The notes under the pieces: model-generated
Databases searched by the model: none
Told to the model about the DNA's origin: nothing
What the model saw: the letters and a program-made list of their open reading frames with translations, nothing else
Part shown: one piece after another, positions 37,504 to 50,586 of the stretch
Position numbering within the stretch: position 1 is the stretch's first letter
How the letters are laid out: each line of letters opens with the position of its first letter
From: Noviherbaspirillum sedimenti
GTDB lineage: Bacteria; Pseudomonadota; Gammaproteobacteria; Burkholderiales; Burkholderiaceae_D
NCBI RefSeq assembly: GCF_003590835.1
Contig: NZ_QYUQ01000002.1
Location: 806,001 to 870,000, forward strand
Length of the DNA: 64,000 nt
Reading direction: 5' to 3'
Position numbers and translations under genes: made by a program

Positions 37504-38634
37504 TCAGACGTTCAGCGTGAATTCGGTGAAGTTGGCGCCATCGTCCTTCTGCTCTTCCTTTTGCATGCTCTTGTCGGAGGCTTCGTTGTTCAGCAGCCAG
37601 TACAGGTTGGTGGCGGAATCGGCGTAGGCGAGGGCATCGTCCTGGCTGACCAGGCCTTCCTTGATCAGTCCCAGCAGCGCCTGCTCGAAGGTTTGCGAGC
37701 CGGGCGACATGCTCTTCTCCATCGCTTCCTTGATCTGGCCGATTTCGCCGTCCTCGATCAGCTCGGCGATGTGCCGGGTGTTCATCAACACTTCGACTGC
37801 GGGGAGTCGCTTGCCATTGGTGGCAGGTACCAGCCGTTGCGAAACGATCGCCAGGATGGTCGATGCCAGGTCCTGCAGCATGGCCTGGCGTGTTTCCAGC
37901 GGGAAGAAGCCGATGATGCGGTTAAGCGCCCGGTAGCTGTTATTGGCATGCAGCGTGGTCACCACCAGGTGGCCGGACTGCGCATAGGCCAGCGCCGCCG
38001 ACATGGTTTCCTTGTCGCGGATTTCGCCGATCAGGATGCAGTCCGGCGCCTGGCGCAGGGCATTTTTCAAGGCAATGTTCAGGTTGTTCGAATCGACGCC
38101 GATCTCACGCTGGTTGACGATGGACTTCTTGTTCTTGAACAGGAATTCGATCGGGTCTTCCAGCGTCAGGATATGGCCCGCCATGGCATTGTTGCGATGG
38201 TCCAGCATCGAGGCAATCGTCGTCGATTTGCCCGAGCCGGTGGCGCCCACCACCAGGATCAGGCCGCGCTTTTGCTTGATGATGTCGGCCAGCACCGGCG
38301 GCAGGTGCAGCGTTTCCAGTTCGGGAATCGTGCCGGGAATGTAGCGGAACACCGCCGAAATGGTGCCGCGCTGGCGGAAGGCCGACAGCCGGAAGCTGCC
38401 GACACCCGGCACCGGAATGCCCAGGTTCAGTTCATTGTTCTTGTCGAGTTCGTCGAGCTGCGAAGGCGCAAGCACCTCCGCCAGCAGCGACATGATCGCG
38501 CCATTGTCGATTTTTTGCTGGTTGATCGGAATCAGGTTGCCGTTGATTTTCAGCTGGATCGGCGAATTCACCGCCATGAACATGTCGGAGGCGGATTTTT
38601 CCTGCATCAACTGAAACAAGCGATCCATTGCCAT
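37504..38634 (-). CDS. pilU: Twitching motility ATPase PilU
   Basis: A 376-residue secretion-type ATPase: Walker A GATGSGKSTT (about 130), the Asp box TLEDPIEFL, the His box TTLHANNSYRALNRI and a C-terminal acidic tail (KEEQKDDG). Length and tail are those of PilU, the PilT-like retraction ATPase accessory of type IV pili. pilT is not adjacent. Here the gene sits between dapD and the ArsC-like/dapE pair in a single minus-strand run, so it is co-transcribed with lysine-synthesis genes. The start context lacks an obvious strong ribosome site. Confidence 0.9.
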   Translation of the reverse strand: MAMDRLFQLMQEKSASDMFMAVNSPIQLKINGNLIPINQQKIDNGAIMSLLAEVLAPSQLDELDKNNELNLGIPVPGVGSFRLSAFRQRGTISAVFRYIPGTIPELETLHLPPVLADIIKQKRGLILVVGATGSGKSTTIASMLDHRNNAMAGHILTLEDPIEFLFKNKKSIVNQREIGVDSNNLNIALKNALRQAPDCILIGEIRDKETMSAALAYAQSGHLVVTTLHANNSYRALNRIIGFFPLETRQAMLQDLASTILAIVSQRLVPATNGKRLPAVEVLMNTRHIAELIEDGEIGQIKEAMEKSMSPGSQTFEQALLGLIKEGLVSQDDALAYADSATNLYWLLNNEASDKSMQKEEQKDDGANFTEFTLNV

Positions 38635-38701
38635 GGTTGTTCTCCCTGGTGGTTTTATTTATTCAACGGCAGACTGCTGATCCGGATAAAAAAGAAGCAA
38701 A

Positions 38702-39541
38702 TTACGCGTCGCGCAGCAATTCGTTGATGCCGGTCTTGGCGCGGGTCTTGGCGTCGACGCGCTTGACGATGACGGCGCAATACAGGCTGTACTTGCCATC
38801 GGCCGAGGGCAGGCTGCCGGAGACCACCACCGAGCCGGACGGCACGCGGCCATAGCTGACTTCGCCGGTGGCGCGGTCATAGATCTTGGTGGACTGGCCG
38901 ATGTACACGCCCATCGAGATCACCGAGTTTTCCTCGACGATGACGCCTTCGACGATTTCCGAGCGCGCGCCGATGAAGCAGTTGTCTTCGATGATGGTCG
39001 GGTTGGCTTGCATCGGTTCAAGCACGCCGCCGATGCCGACGCCGCCGGACAGGTGGACGTTCTTGCCGATCTGCGCGCAGGAGCCGACGGTGGCCCAGGT
39101 ATCGACCATCGCGCCTTCATCGACGTAGGCGCCGATGTTGACGTAGGAAGGCATCAGCACGACGTTCTTGCCGATGAAGCTGCCGCGGCGGGCGACCGCC
39201 GGCGGTACCACGCGGAAGCCGCCCTTGGCGAAGTCTTCGGCGGTGTAGTTGGCAAACTTGGTCGGTACCTTGTCGTAGAACTGCATCGAGTTTGCACCAT
39301 TCGCGCCGGCCGGCATCGGCACATTGTCTTCCAGGCGGAACGACAGCAGCACGGCTTTCTTGATCCACTGGTTGACGTTCCAGGCGCCGTCAATTTTTTC
39401 GGCGACGCGCAGAGAACCCTGGTCGAGTTCACCCAACACGTGGGCGACGGCGTCGCGCACTTCGGCAGGGGCGGATTTCGGAGAGAAATTGGCGCGGTCT
39501 TCCCAGGCTTGATCGATAATTTTTTGCAGTTGCTGAGTCAT
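38702..39541 (-). CDS. dapD: 2,3,4,5-tetrahydropyridine-2,6-dicarboxylate N-succinyltransferase
   Basis: A 279-residue left-handed beta-helix acyltransferase with hexapeptide repeats ([38 protein letters not shown]) after an alpha-helical N-terminal domain. It transfers succinate from succinyl-CoA in the DAP pathway, producing the substrate for DapC. The start at 39541 gives [16 protein letters not shown], the normal family N-terminus; the open frame upstream is spurious. dapC ends 32 bp upstream, so the two form an operon. Confidence 0.94.
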   Translation of the reverse strand: MTQQLQKIIDQAWEDRANFSPKSAPAEVRDAVAHVLGELDQGSLRVAEKIDGAWNVNQWIKKAVLLSFRLEDNVPMPAGANGANSMQFYDKVPTKFANYTAEDFAKGGFRVVPPAVARRGSFIGKNVVLMPSYVNIGAYVDEGAMVDTWATVGSCAQIGKNVHLSGGVGIGGVLEPMQANPTIIEDNCFIGARSEIVEGVIVEENSVISMGVYIGQSTKIYDRATGEVSYGRVPSGSVVVSGSLPSADGKYSLYCAVIVKRVDAKTRAKTGINELLRDA

Positions 39542-39573
39542 GTTGGTATCTGTCTTGTTCAATGGTGGAAAAA

Positions 39574-40785
39574 TCAGTGTGCCGCCAGCTTGCGGGTGAA
39601 TTCGACGATGCGCTGCGCGGCTTCCAGGCATTCCGCAGTTTCGGCGACCAGCGCCATGCGGATGCGGTTTTGTCCCGGGTTGATGCCGTGCGCCTCGCGC
39701 GCCAGATAGCTACCAGGCAGGACCGTCACATTATATTCGGCATACAGGCGTTTGGCGAAGTCGACGTCCGAGATCGCCGCCAGCTTGTCCACCTTCGCCC
39801 AAAGGTAGAAGCCGGCATCCGGCAGGGCGACGTCGAGAACTTCCGCCAGCAGCGGAGTGACTTCGCGGAACTTCTGGATGTACTTGGCGCGGTTTTCCTG
39901 TACGTGCGTCTCGTCGCCCCAGGCGACTGCCGATGCCGACTGGATCGCCGGCCCCATGGCGCTGCCGTGGTAGGTACGGTACAGCAGGAATTTCTTGAGG
40001 ATGTCGGCGTCGCCGGCGACAAAGCCCGAACGCATGCCGGGCACGTTGGAGCGCTTGGACAGGCTGGAAAACGAAATCAGGCGCGGGTAGCCGGCGCGGC
40101 CCAGCTTGTGAGCGGCTTCCATGCCGCCCAGCGGCGGCTCGTCCTTGAAATAGATCTCGGAATAGCATTCGTCGGAGGCGATCACGAAGCCGTAGCGGTC
40201 CGACAGGTCGAACAATGCCTGCCAGTCGTCCAGCGACAGCACGGCGCCGGTCGGATTGCCCGGCGAGCACAGGTACAGCAATTGCACGCGCGCCCACACT
40301 TCCGCCGGCACGCTCTGGTAATCCGGCGCGAAATTGCGCGCCGGGTTGGAATTGATGTAATAAGGCTCGGCGCCGGAGAGGTAGGCGGCCCCTTCATAGA
40401 TCTGGTAGAAGGGGTTGGGGCACGCCACCAGGGCGTCACCGCGGCGCGGGTCCACCAGCGTCTGCGCCAGCGCGAACAGGGCTTCGCGCGAACCGGTGAC
40501 CGGCAGCACTTGCGTGGCGATATCCAGTTTCGGCAAGCCGTAACGGCGCTCCAGCCAGCCGGCGATCGCTGCGCGCAGGGCTTCGCTGCCGGCGGTGGCT
40601 GGGTAGGCAGCAAGGCCGTCGAGGCTGTCGGCCAGCGCCTGGCGGATGAATGCCGGAGTGGGGTGCTTGGGCTCGCCGATGCCCAGGCTGATGGGGCGGT
40701 AGGCCGGGTTCGGCGTCACGTCCGCAAACAGCTTGCGCAGCTTGTCGAAGGGGTAAGGTTGCAGTTTGTCGAGAAGTGGATTCAC
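39574..40785 (-). CDS. dapC: Succinyldiaminopimelate transaminase
   Basis: A 403-residue class I/II PLP aminotransferase with [14 protein letters not shown], the nucleotide-like SPGNPTGAV, the PLP-contacting [13 protein letters not shown] and the lysine in [17 protein letters not shown]. Those features and the start [15 protein letters not shown] mark the beta-proteobacterial DapC. It acts between DapD and DapE, which are both in the same run. The start is a GTG at 40785; no ATG gives the family N-terminus and no clear ribosome site is present. It is divergent from smc with a 240-bp upstream region. Confidence 0.9.
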   Translation of the reverse strand: MNPLLDKLQPYPFDKLRKLFADVTPNPAYRPISLGIGEPKHPTPAFIRQALADSLDGLAAYPATAGSEALRAAIAGWLERRYGLPKLDIATQVLPVTGSREALFALAQTLVDPRRGDALVACPNPFYQIYEGAAYLSGAEPYYINSNPARNFAPDYQSVPAEVWARVQLLYLCSPGNPTGAVLSLDDWQALFDLSDRYGFVIASDECYSEIYFKDEPPLGGMEAAHKLGRAGYPRLISFSSLSKRSNVPGMRSGFVAGDADILKKFLLYRTYHGSAMGPAIQSASAVAWGDETHVQENRAKYIQKFREVTPLLAEVLDVALPDAGFYLWAKVDKLAAISDVDFAKRLYAEYNVTVLPGSYLAREAHGINPGQNRIRMALVAETAECLEAAQRIVEFTRKLAAH

Positions 40786-41025
40786 AGCGAAGGCGGGAAT
40801 AGATTGATAACAAAACGCCAATATGCAACGGCGCGCACAGAAGTGCAGCATTATACCGCTCATGTTCGCGGCAAACCGGCCACGGGCTTGCCAAAATGGG
40901 AGGGAGGCCGCTTCTTCAATGTTATGATTGCCACGCCATGCGCCGCCCGGAGCGCCTCGCCCGCCAGCGGGCCGGGGTGACGGACGCGGCCATTTTGTTG
41001 AAATTCACCGGATAAAGTCGATAAC

Positions 41026-44000
41026 GTGCGTTTAACCTCCATTAAATTATCGGGTTTCAAATCCTTCGTCGATCCTACCCATTTCCAGGTGCCGGGCCAG
41101 CTGGTCGGCGTGGTCGGTCCCAACGGTTGCGGCAAATCCAACATCATCGATGCGGTGCGCTGGGTGCTGGGCGAATCCAAGGCCTCCGAACTGCGCGGCG
41201 AGTCGATGCAGGACGTGATTTTCAATGGCTCCACCCATCGCAAGCCGGCCGGACGCTCTTCGGTGGAGCTGCTGTTCGACAATGCCGAGGGCAGGGCCGC
41301 CGGCCAATGGAACCAGTTCGCCGAAATCGCCGTCAAGCGCACGCTGACGCGCGACGGAACTTCCACCTACTACATCAATAACCAGGCAGTGCGCCGCCGC
41401 GATATCCAGGATATCTTCCTCGGCACGGGCCTGGGGCCGCGCGCCTATGCCATCATCGGCCAGGGCATGATCTCGCGCATCATCGAGGCGCGCCCGGAAG
41501 AGCTGCGGGTGTTCCTGGAAGAAGCCGCGGGCGTGTCGAAATACAAGGAGCGCCGCCGCGAGACCGAGAACCGCCTGCACGACACGCGAGAAAATCTCAC
41601 GCGTGTCGAGGATATTTTGCGCGAACTGAACGCCAACCTGGAAAAGCTGGAGGGCCAGGCGCAAGTGGCACGCAAGTTCCACGAGTTGCAGGGCGATCAG
41701 GAGGAAAAGCAGAAGCTGCTGTGGCTGTTGCGCAAAAACGAAGCCAAAGGCGAACAGGAAAAGGTTTTTCGCGACATCGAAAAGGCCCAGACCGACCTGG
41801 AAGAGCAGACAGCCAAACTGCGCCACGTCGAAACCGAGCTCGAACACATGCGCCAAGCGCATTACGGCGCCGGCGACCGCATGCACCAGGCGCAGGGCCA
41901 CCTGTACCAGACCAATTCCGAAATCGGCAGCCTGGAAGCGCAGATCAAGTTCGTCATCGAATCGCGCAGTCGCCTGCAATCGCAACTCAATTCCCTGACC
42001 GCGCAGCGCGACCAGTGGCAACGCCAGGGCAGTCAGTACCAGGACGAGCTGGCCGAGTCGGAGCTGATGCTGGAAGAGCAGGCGGCGCGCGTCGAGCAGG
42101 CGCAACAGACCGCGCAGCAGCAGCATGAAAACCTGCCGGCGCTGGAACAGGCCTGGCGCGAGGCGCAGCTGAAATCGACTGAATCGCGCAGCAAGATCAT
42201 GCAGAGCCAGCAGCAGATCGAACTGGAGTCGGCGCATCAGCGCAATGCCTCCAATATCCTTGCCAGCCTGGCGGTGCGCCGCGAGCGCCTGTCGCAGGAA
42301 AAGAATGGAATGAACATGCCGGATGGCACGCATCTGGCCAACCTGAAGGCGCAGCTGGAAGAACAGCAGATGGCGCTGGAAGAAGCCGGGCATTTGCTCG
42401 AAGAGGCCCAGGAACAGCAGCCGCGGCTGGAAGAAGAGCGCCGCACCGCGCAAGCGCAGGTGAACGCCGAAACCGCCGCCAATGCCCAGCTGGAAGCGCG
42501 CCTGTCGGCGCTGAAACAGTTGCAGGAAAATGTCCAGACCCAGGGCAAGGTGCAGCCCTGGCTGCAGAAGCATGAACTGGGCGACTTGCCGCGCCTGTGG
42601 CAAAAGCTGCATATCGACGCCGGTTGGGAAACCGCGCTGGAGTCGGTCTTGCGCGAGCGTACCTCGGCGCTGGAAATGTCCAGTCTCGACTGGGCCAAGG
42701 CATTTTTCAGCGATGCGCCGCCAGCCAAGCTGGCACTGTACAGCGCCAATGGCGTGGCCGCTGGTGCCGTCGGCGCCAGCGCGATCGAAACGCCGCCGGG
42801 CTTCAAGCCCATGCTCCACCTGCTGCAATTGAATGACCCCGGTCTGCGCGCATTGATGCAGGACTGGCTGCACAACGTCTTTGTCGCCGAGGATGCGGCG
42901 GCAGCCTTCCTTGATCGCGTGAGGCTACCCGATGGCGCCTATTTCATCACGCGCCAGGGCCATGCGATCGGCAAGACCAGCGTACGTTTCTACGCCGCCG
43001 ATTCGGAGCAGGATGGCATGCTGGCGCGCCAGCAGGAAATCGACAATATCACCAAGCAGTTGCGCGCCCAGCACATGTTGGCCGACGAGGCCAGGTCACG
43101 CGCGGTGCGCGCCGAAGCCGCCCTGACGCAGGCGACCCAGCGCCTGCAGGAATACCGCATGCGCGTGCAGGGCCTGACTCAGACCGCGCACAGCCTGCAG
43201 ATCGAGGTAATGAAGTTGTCCGAGGTGCAGGAACGTTTCAATCAGCGCAGCACCCAGATCGCCGGGGAGCTGGCAGAGATTGCGGCGCAGGAAGACGAGC
43301 AGCAGCAGGTCAAGGCCGAATCCGAGGCGAAGTTCGAGCAGCTCGACATGGAACTGGCCGAGTTGCAGGAAACCCATGAGGAAGGCCAGACCGCCTATCT
43401 GGCGCGCGAGCAGCAGCTGAACGATGCCCGCGTGCGCCTGCGCGACCTGGAACGGTCGGCGCAGGAAGCCGAATTTGCCGAAAAGTCCCAGCGCAGCAAG
43501 ATCGAGGAATTAAAGCGCAGCATCGCCACCGCACTGGAGCAGGCCACGCAACTGTTCGCCAGCATGCAGCAGGGCCACCTGGAACTGGAAAGCCTGGACG
43601 ACCAGGCGGCCCAGGCCGGCTTGCAGGCACTGCTGGACAAACGCACCGGGCAGGAACGCGCGTTAGCCGATGCCCGTCACGAACTGGATCAGTTGGCGCA
43701 AAAGCTGCGCCACCACGAGGAGGCGCGGCTGCAGTCCGAACGCAGCCTGCAGCCGCAGCGCGACCGCATCATGGAACTGCAGTTGAAGGAACAGGCCGCG
43801 CGCCTGAACCAGGAACAGTATGCCCAGCAGCTGGTCGAAGCGCAGGCCGACGAAGCGGCGCTAACGGAAAAACTCCATGGCGATCTCAAGCCTTCCTACC
43901 TGCAGGGTGAAGTCACGCGCCTGACCAATGCCATCGCAGCGCTGGGCGCGGTGAACCTGGCGGCGCTGGACGAGCTGGCGCAGGCGTCCGAGCGCAAGAA

Positions 44001-44568
44001 CTTCCTCGACGCCCAGACCGCCGACCTGACCGAAGCCATGACGACGCTGGAAGATGCCATCAGCAAGATCGACGTTGAAACCCGCGCCTTGCTGCAGGAT
44101 ACCTTCGACAAGGTCAACCGCCATTTCTCGGAACTGTTCCCGATCCTGTTTGGCGGCGGCAATGCCAGGCTGATCATGACCGGCGATGAAATCCTCGATT
44201 CAGGCGTGCAAGTGATGGCGCAGCCGCCCGGCAAGAAAAACGCCACCATTCATTTGCTATCGGGCGGTGAAAAAGCATTGACCGCAACCGCGCTGGTGTT
44301 TTCGATGTTCCAGCTGAATCCGGCGCCGTTCTGCCTGCTCGATGAGGTGGATGCGCCGCTGGACGATGCCAATACCGAGCGCTTCTGCAATATGGTCAAG
44401 CGCATGTCGAACAACACGCAATTCCTGTTTATTTCTCACAACAAGATTGCGATGGAAATGGCGCAGCAACTGATCGGGGTGACGATGCAGGAGCAGGGCG
44501 TCTCGCGCATCGTCGCGGTGGATATGGAATCGGCGGCGAGTTTCGCCACCGAGGCGCAAGCGGCTTGA
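41026..44568 (+). CDS. smc: Chromosome segregation protein SMC
   Basis: A protein of 1180 residues with the full SMC plan. The N-terminal Walker A is GPNGCGKSN (about 32-40), a long coiled coil is interrupted by a hinge (about 510-650), and a second coiled coil leads to the C-terminal ABC signature LLSGGEKALTATAL and Walker B FCLLDEVDAPLDD. It compacts and resolves chromosomes with ScpA/ScpB. The start is GTG at 41026, directly before the family start RLTSIKLSGFKSF. zipA and ligA follow about 600 bp later, the betaproteobacterial arrangement. The glutamine-rich coil regions explain long spurious antisense open frames here. Confidence 0.95.
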   Translation: MRLTSIKLSGFKSFVDPTHFQVPGQLVGVVGPNGCGKSNIIDAVRWVLGESKASELRGESMQDVIFNGSTHRKPAGRSSVELLFDNAEGRAAGQWNQFAEIAVKRTLTRDGTSTYYINNQAVRRRDIQDIFLGTGLGPRAYAIIGQGMISRIIEARPEELRVFLEEAAGVSKYKERRRETENRLHDTRENLTRVEDILRELNANLEKLEGQAQVARKFHELQGDQEEKQKLLWLLRKNEAKGEQEKVFRDIEKAQTDLEEQTAKLRHVETELEHMRQAHYGAGDRMHQAQGHLYQTNSEIGSLEAQIKFVIESRSRLQSQLNSLTAQRDQWQRQGSQYQDELAESELMLEEQAARVEQAQQTAQQQHENLPALEQAWREAQLKSTESRSKIMQSQQQIELESAHQRNASNILASLAVRRERLSQEKNGMNMPDGTHLANLKAQLEEQQMALEEAGHLLEEAQEQQPRLEEERRTAQAQVNAETAANAQLEARLSALKQLQENVQTQGKVQPWLQKHELGDLPRLWQKLHIDAGWETALESVLRERTSALEMSSLDWAKAFFSDAPPAKLALYSANGVAAGAVGASAIETPPGFKPMLHLLQLNDPGLRALMQDWLHNVFVAEDAAAAFLDRVRLPDGAYFITRQGHAIGKTSVRFYAADSEQDGMLARQQEIDNITKQLRAQHMLADEARSRAVRAEAALTQATQRLQEYRMRVQGLTQTAHSLQIEVMKLSEVQERFNQRSTQIAGELAEIAAQEDEQQQVKAESEAKFEQLDMELAELQETHEEGQTAYLAREQQLNDARVRLRDLERSAQEAEFAEKSQRSKIEELKRSIATALEQATQLFASMQQGHLELESLDDQAAQAGLQALLDKRTGQERALADARHELDQLAQKLRHHEEARLQSERSLQPQRDRIMELQLKEQAARLNQEQYAQQLVEAQADEAALTEKLHGDLKPSYLQGEVTRLTNAIAALGAVNLAALDELAQASERKNFLDAQTADLTEAMTTLEDAISKIDVETRALLQDTFDKVNRHFSELFPILFGGGNARLIMTGDEILDSGVQVMAQPPGKKNATIHLLSGGEKALTATALVFSMFQLNPAPFCLLDEVDAPLDDANTERFCNMVKRMSNNTQFLFISHNKIAMEMAQQLIGVTMQEQGVSRIVAVDMESAASFATEAQAA

Positions 44569-44578
44569 GTCGACGATT

Positions 44579-44791
44579 TCAGATGCGGGCCGAGCGTGCC
44601 ATGGCGGCACGTTTCTGGTAATAGGCGACGTTTTGTTGCGCTTCGCGCGCGCGCTTTTCTTCGACGTCGGCGCAGATCATGAAATGGCGTTCGGCCCGTT
44701 GCAGCCACCAATGATGGATATTGCGCAGTATCGGATTGACTGACAGCATGGCCAGTTCCTGGAAACGGAGTTCTTTCTGGTGTTTTAACAT
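44579..44791 (-). CDS. Small hypothetical protein, helical
   Basis: A 70-residue protein starting MLKHQKELRFQELAM, with HHWWLQRAERHFMICADVEEKRAREAQ in the middle and ending in a basic stretch. AAGGTG lies before the ATG at 44791. It converges on smc with 10 bp between stops. The W-rich helical outline and good ribosome site suggest a real small gene, but I do not recognise the family. Confidence 0.5.
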   Translation of the reverse strand: MLKHQKELRFQELAMLSVNPILRNIHHWWLQRAERHFMICADVEEKRAREAQQNVAYYQKRAAMARSARI

Positions 44792-45093
44792 GAGGCACCT
44801 TGTCAGCATTGGCTATCGATAAAATCTTGGATTCCGCATTGGCAATCCCGGCACAAGGCATCGGGAAGAGGCCTTGCCTGGAATCGCCGTCGAATTCCGG
44901 AAAATTTACCCAGCGAACTTGATTCGTTCCGGATCACAACAATTGGCAGTTTATTATTTGCAAAATTTTTCTTTTTGATTGCTGTCAATTTCTGGAGTTT
45001 TTCCTTGAGCCAATTCTTTTTGATGGAAATCAAATCAAGTGGCTTGTTTTTGCGTCCAATGGGTGCTTGAACGTGGTGAAATCCATGGCAAAG

Positions 45094-45122
45094 CTGTTTT
45101 GATGGCGCAGCTTACGTATAAT
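45094..45122 (+). promoter_or_regulatory. Predicted promoter of zipA
   Basis: A consensus -10 TATAAT lies at 45117-45122, about 55 bp before the zipA start; the -35 region is weak (CTGTTT 17 bp upstream). The surrounding gap (44792-45176) is AT-rich compared with its neighbours and shows no convincing gene. A minus-strand open frame there (44803-45033) has poor protein character. Confidence 0.5.
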
Positions 45123-45176
45123 GTGTCCAATCAACATCAAACTCATCATTGATTACGTTTCCAGGACAAAAGCGGT

Positions 45177-46265
45177 ATGACCGATTTACAGACGAGCCTG
45201 ATTGCAATCGGCAGCGCAATTGTTGTCGGTGTGATTTCTTACAATAAATGGCAAGAATACAAGGCAAAAAAAAGCGTCGAGCGCGCTTTTTCGACTGCAC
45301 CTGACGATGTGCTCATGCAAACGGCGGCTGCCACGCATGTCAGCCGCGAGTTGCGCCAGGAGCCGAGTCTTGACGGTGCCAGCCTGGCGGGTGCCGCCCT
45401 GGCAGACGGCGCTGACGCAGCGCCCGCACATGCGCTCGATGAAGTGGTGCAGGCGGTAGCGGCGCCGGCCCGTGATTTGCCGGTGGATTCGCTGGTCGAT
45501 TGTGCTATCCCGCTGGCGCTTGAAACGCCCGCTTACGGCGAGAAAATCATTTTGCCCTTGCAAGGACTGCGTCATGTCGGCAACAAGCCTGTGCATTTCA
45601 TCGGCCAGCGTGAAGATGGCCAGTGGGAGACGATTGTGCACCGTGGCGTGTATGGCGCGTTGTTGGCTGGCGTGCAACTGGCCAATCGTGGCAGCCCCTT
45701 GAACGAACTGGAATATTCGGAACTGGTAACGCGCTTGCGCCAGGTGGCCGACGAAATCAATGCCGAACCGGAAGTGCCGGACATGACGGCGGTAATGACC
45801 GCGGCGCGTTCGCTGCACCAGTTCGTCGCGGAATACGATGCCAAGTTGAGCGTCAACGTACAGTCGAATGGCGCGCCCTGGGCCATTAACACCTTGCTGG
45901 CGGCGCTGGAGCGGCAGGGCTTTGACCTGCGTCCGGACGGCCGCCTGGTGATGTCCGATGGCGACGGCGGCGTGCTGTTCTCGTTGTCCACCAATGTTAC
46001 CCTGGCCGAAGACACGACCTCGCGCCTGACCCTGCTGCTGGATGTGCCTTGCGTGTCGCCGCAGCGCGATGGTTTCGGCGCCATGATCGCCTGCGCCAAG
46101 GCGCTGGCCGCGCGCCTCGGCGGCACTGTCGTCGACGACGGCAGCCAGCCGCTCGCCGAAGAGTCGCTGGCGGAAATTGCCCGCCAGGTCAATGCCTTCT
46201 ATGAAGACATGCAAGTTGCGGAGATCCCGGCCGGATCGGTGCGCGCCTTGCGCCTGTTTAATTAA
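45177..46265 (+). CDS. zipA: Cell division protein ZipA-like (FtsZ-binding C-terminal domain)
   Basis: A 362-residue protein with one N-terminal transmembrane segment (SLIAIGSAIVVGVISY), a variable Ala/Asp-rich linker (about 40-110) and a C-terminal domain of about 140 residues. That domain contains GAPWAINTLLAALERQGFD and LTLLLDVPCV, as in the FtsZ-binding domain of ZipA. It tethers FtsZ to the inner membrane. The sequence is more divergent than enterobacterial ZipA, but location directly before ligA is the usual one. It starts at 45177; ligA follows after 6 bp. Confidence 0.86.
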   Translation: MTDLQTSLIAIGSAIVVGVISYNKWQEYKAKKSVERAFSTAPDDVLMQTAAATHVSRELRQEPSLDGASLAGAALADGADAAPAHALDEVVQAVAAPARDLPVDSLVDCAIPLALETPAYGEKIILPLQGLRHVGNKPVHFIGQREDGQWETIVHRGVYGALLAGVQLANRGSPLNELEYSELVTRLRQVADEINAEPEVPDMTAVMTAARSLHQFVAEYDAKLSVNVQSNGAPWAINTLLAALERQGFDLRPDGRLVMSDGDGGVLFSLSTNVTLAEDTTSRLTLLLDVPCVSPQRDGFGAMIACAKALAARLGGTVVDDGSQPLAEESLAEIARQVNAFYEDMQVAEIPAGSVRALRLFN

Positions 46266-49212
<2,947 letters not shown>

Positions 49213-49213
<1 letters not shown>

Positions 49214-49749
49214 TGAGCGTACGACCGATCCTGAAGATGGGCGATCCGGGCCTGCTGCGCCAGGCCGAGCCGGTGGCAAGCTTCGGCACCGCCGCGCTGG
49301 AGGCGCTGATCGCCGACATGTTCGACACCATGCACGCGGCCAATGGCGCGGGCCTGGCGGCGCCGCAGATCGGCGTCAACCTGCAACTGGTGATTTTCGG
49401 CTTCGGCAGCAATACGCGTTACCCGGAGGCGCCTGCCGTGCCCGAAACCGTGCTGATCAACCCGGTGTTGACGCCCTTGTCGGAAGCGATGGAAGAGGAC
49501 TGGGAAGGCTGCCTGTCGGTGCCGGGCTTGCGCGGCATGGTGCCGCGCTACACGCAACTGCGCTATGAAGGACTGGACCGCAACGGCCATGTCATCCGGC
49601 GCGAGGTCGATGGCTTCCATGCGCGCGTGGTGCAGCATGAATGCGACCACCTGGCCGGCATCCTGTATCCGATGCGGATCCGGGATTTCGGCAAGTTCGG
49701 CTACACGGAAATTCTGTTTCCCGGCCTCGACGCCGGCAGCGACGACTGA
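49213..49749 (+). CDS. def: Peptide deformylase
   Basis: A 178-residue metallohydrolase with the three family motifs: [25 protein letters not shown] (metal-binding Cys) and the HExxH-type [13 protein letters not shown]. It removes the N-formyl group from nascent proteins. The EEDWEGCLS form belongs to the type III-like/proteobacterial second deformylases, so another copy (with fmt) probably exists elsewhere. It converges on the pseudouridine synthase gene with 59 bp in between. Confidence 0.9.
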
Positions 49750-49808
49750 GTCCGGCGCACATGCCCGGACTGGGCCCGGACAGTGGCCGGGCGATCCGAT
49801 AGGCCCCG

Positions 49809-50564
49809 TCAGAACTGTTCGTCCGCCCCGAGATAGCGCCACTGGCCGGTCGGCAGGTCACCCAGCTTGACGTTGCCGATGCGCACGCGCTTCAGGCCGA
49901 TCACTTTCAGGCCGACGGCTTCGCACATGCGGCGGATCTGGCGTTTTTTGCCTTCGCGCAGGATGAAGCTCAGCTGGTCCTCGTTTTGCCAGCGTACTTT
50001 CGCCGGCAAGAGTTTTTTGCCATCCAGCGACAGGCCATGGTTGAGCAGCTTGAGGTCCGCTTCCGGCAACTGGCCCGGCTTGCCGTACTTGACCCGCACC
50101 AGATATTCCTTTTCGATAGAAGTATCTTCACCGATCAATTGCTTGGCGACGCGGCCATCCTGGGTCAGCACCAGCAAGCCGACCGAGTCGATGTCGAGAC
50201 GCCCGGCCGGCACCAGGCTGCGCAACTGCTTGGGATGGAACTGCTGCGGCGCCTGGTCCTCTTGCCAGCGCGATTCGGCATTGACCAGCACCACCGCCGG
50301 CTTGTAGCCATCCTCGGCCTGGCCGCTGACGTAGCCCATCGGCTTGTTGATCAGGATGGTGACGCGCTTGGATTGTTCGGCGCTGGCCTGGCGCTCGATG
50401 GTGATGCGCTGCTGCGGCAGCACCTTGCTGCCAAGTTCCGCGACGATCTTGCCGTCGACGCGCACCCAGCCTTGCGCGATCCATTCATCGGCTTCGCGGC
50501 GCGAGCACAGGCCAAGTTCGGACATGCGTTTGGAGAGGCGTAAAGGTTCTGTCGGTTCTGTCAT
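49809..50564 (-). CDS. 23S rRNA pseudouridine synthase, RluF-like (RsuA/RluB/E/F family)
   Basis: A 251-residue enzyme with an N-terminal S4 RNA-binding domain ([20 protein letters not shown]) and the catalytic aspartate in [15 protein letters not shown]. Its C-terminal basic segment is [29 protein letters not shown] and the order of motifs are closest to RluF, which modifies U2604 in 23S rRNA. The ATG at 50564 gives the S4 start. It is 22 bp downstream of glnD on the same strand. Confidence 0.82.
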   Translation of the reverse strand: MTEPTEPLRLSKRMSELGLCSRREADEWIAQGWVRVDGKIVAELGSKVLPQQRITIERQASAEQSKRVTILINKPMGYVSGQAEDGYKPAVVLVNAESRWQEDQAPQQFHPKQLRSLVPAGRLDIDSVGLLVLTQDGRVAKQLIGEDTSIEKEYLVRVKYGKPGQLPEADLKLLNHGLSLDGKKLLPAKVRWQNEDQLSFILREGKKRQIRRMCEAVGLKVIGLKRVRIGNVKLGDLPTGQWRYLGADEQF

Positions 50565-50586
50565 GGGTATTGCGGTTTGAAAAGAG

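Noticed and set aside
41047..42873. Long minus-strand open frame (about 608 codons) opposite smc
   Set aside because: The Leu/Phe/Gln-rich product is a shadow of the coiled-coil codons of smc, with no motif or ribosome site.
44803..45033. Minus-strand open frame in the AT-rich gap before zipA
   Set aside because: Lys-rich start and unrelated Cys-rich end without a ribosome site; more likely non-coding. It also overlaps the start of the small gene ending at 44579.
49750..49808. GC-rich repeats (CCCGGAC twice) between def and the pseudouridine synthase gene
   Set aside because: Could be a bidirectional terminator but has no T-run on either strand and no clear stem.
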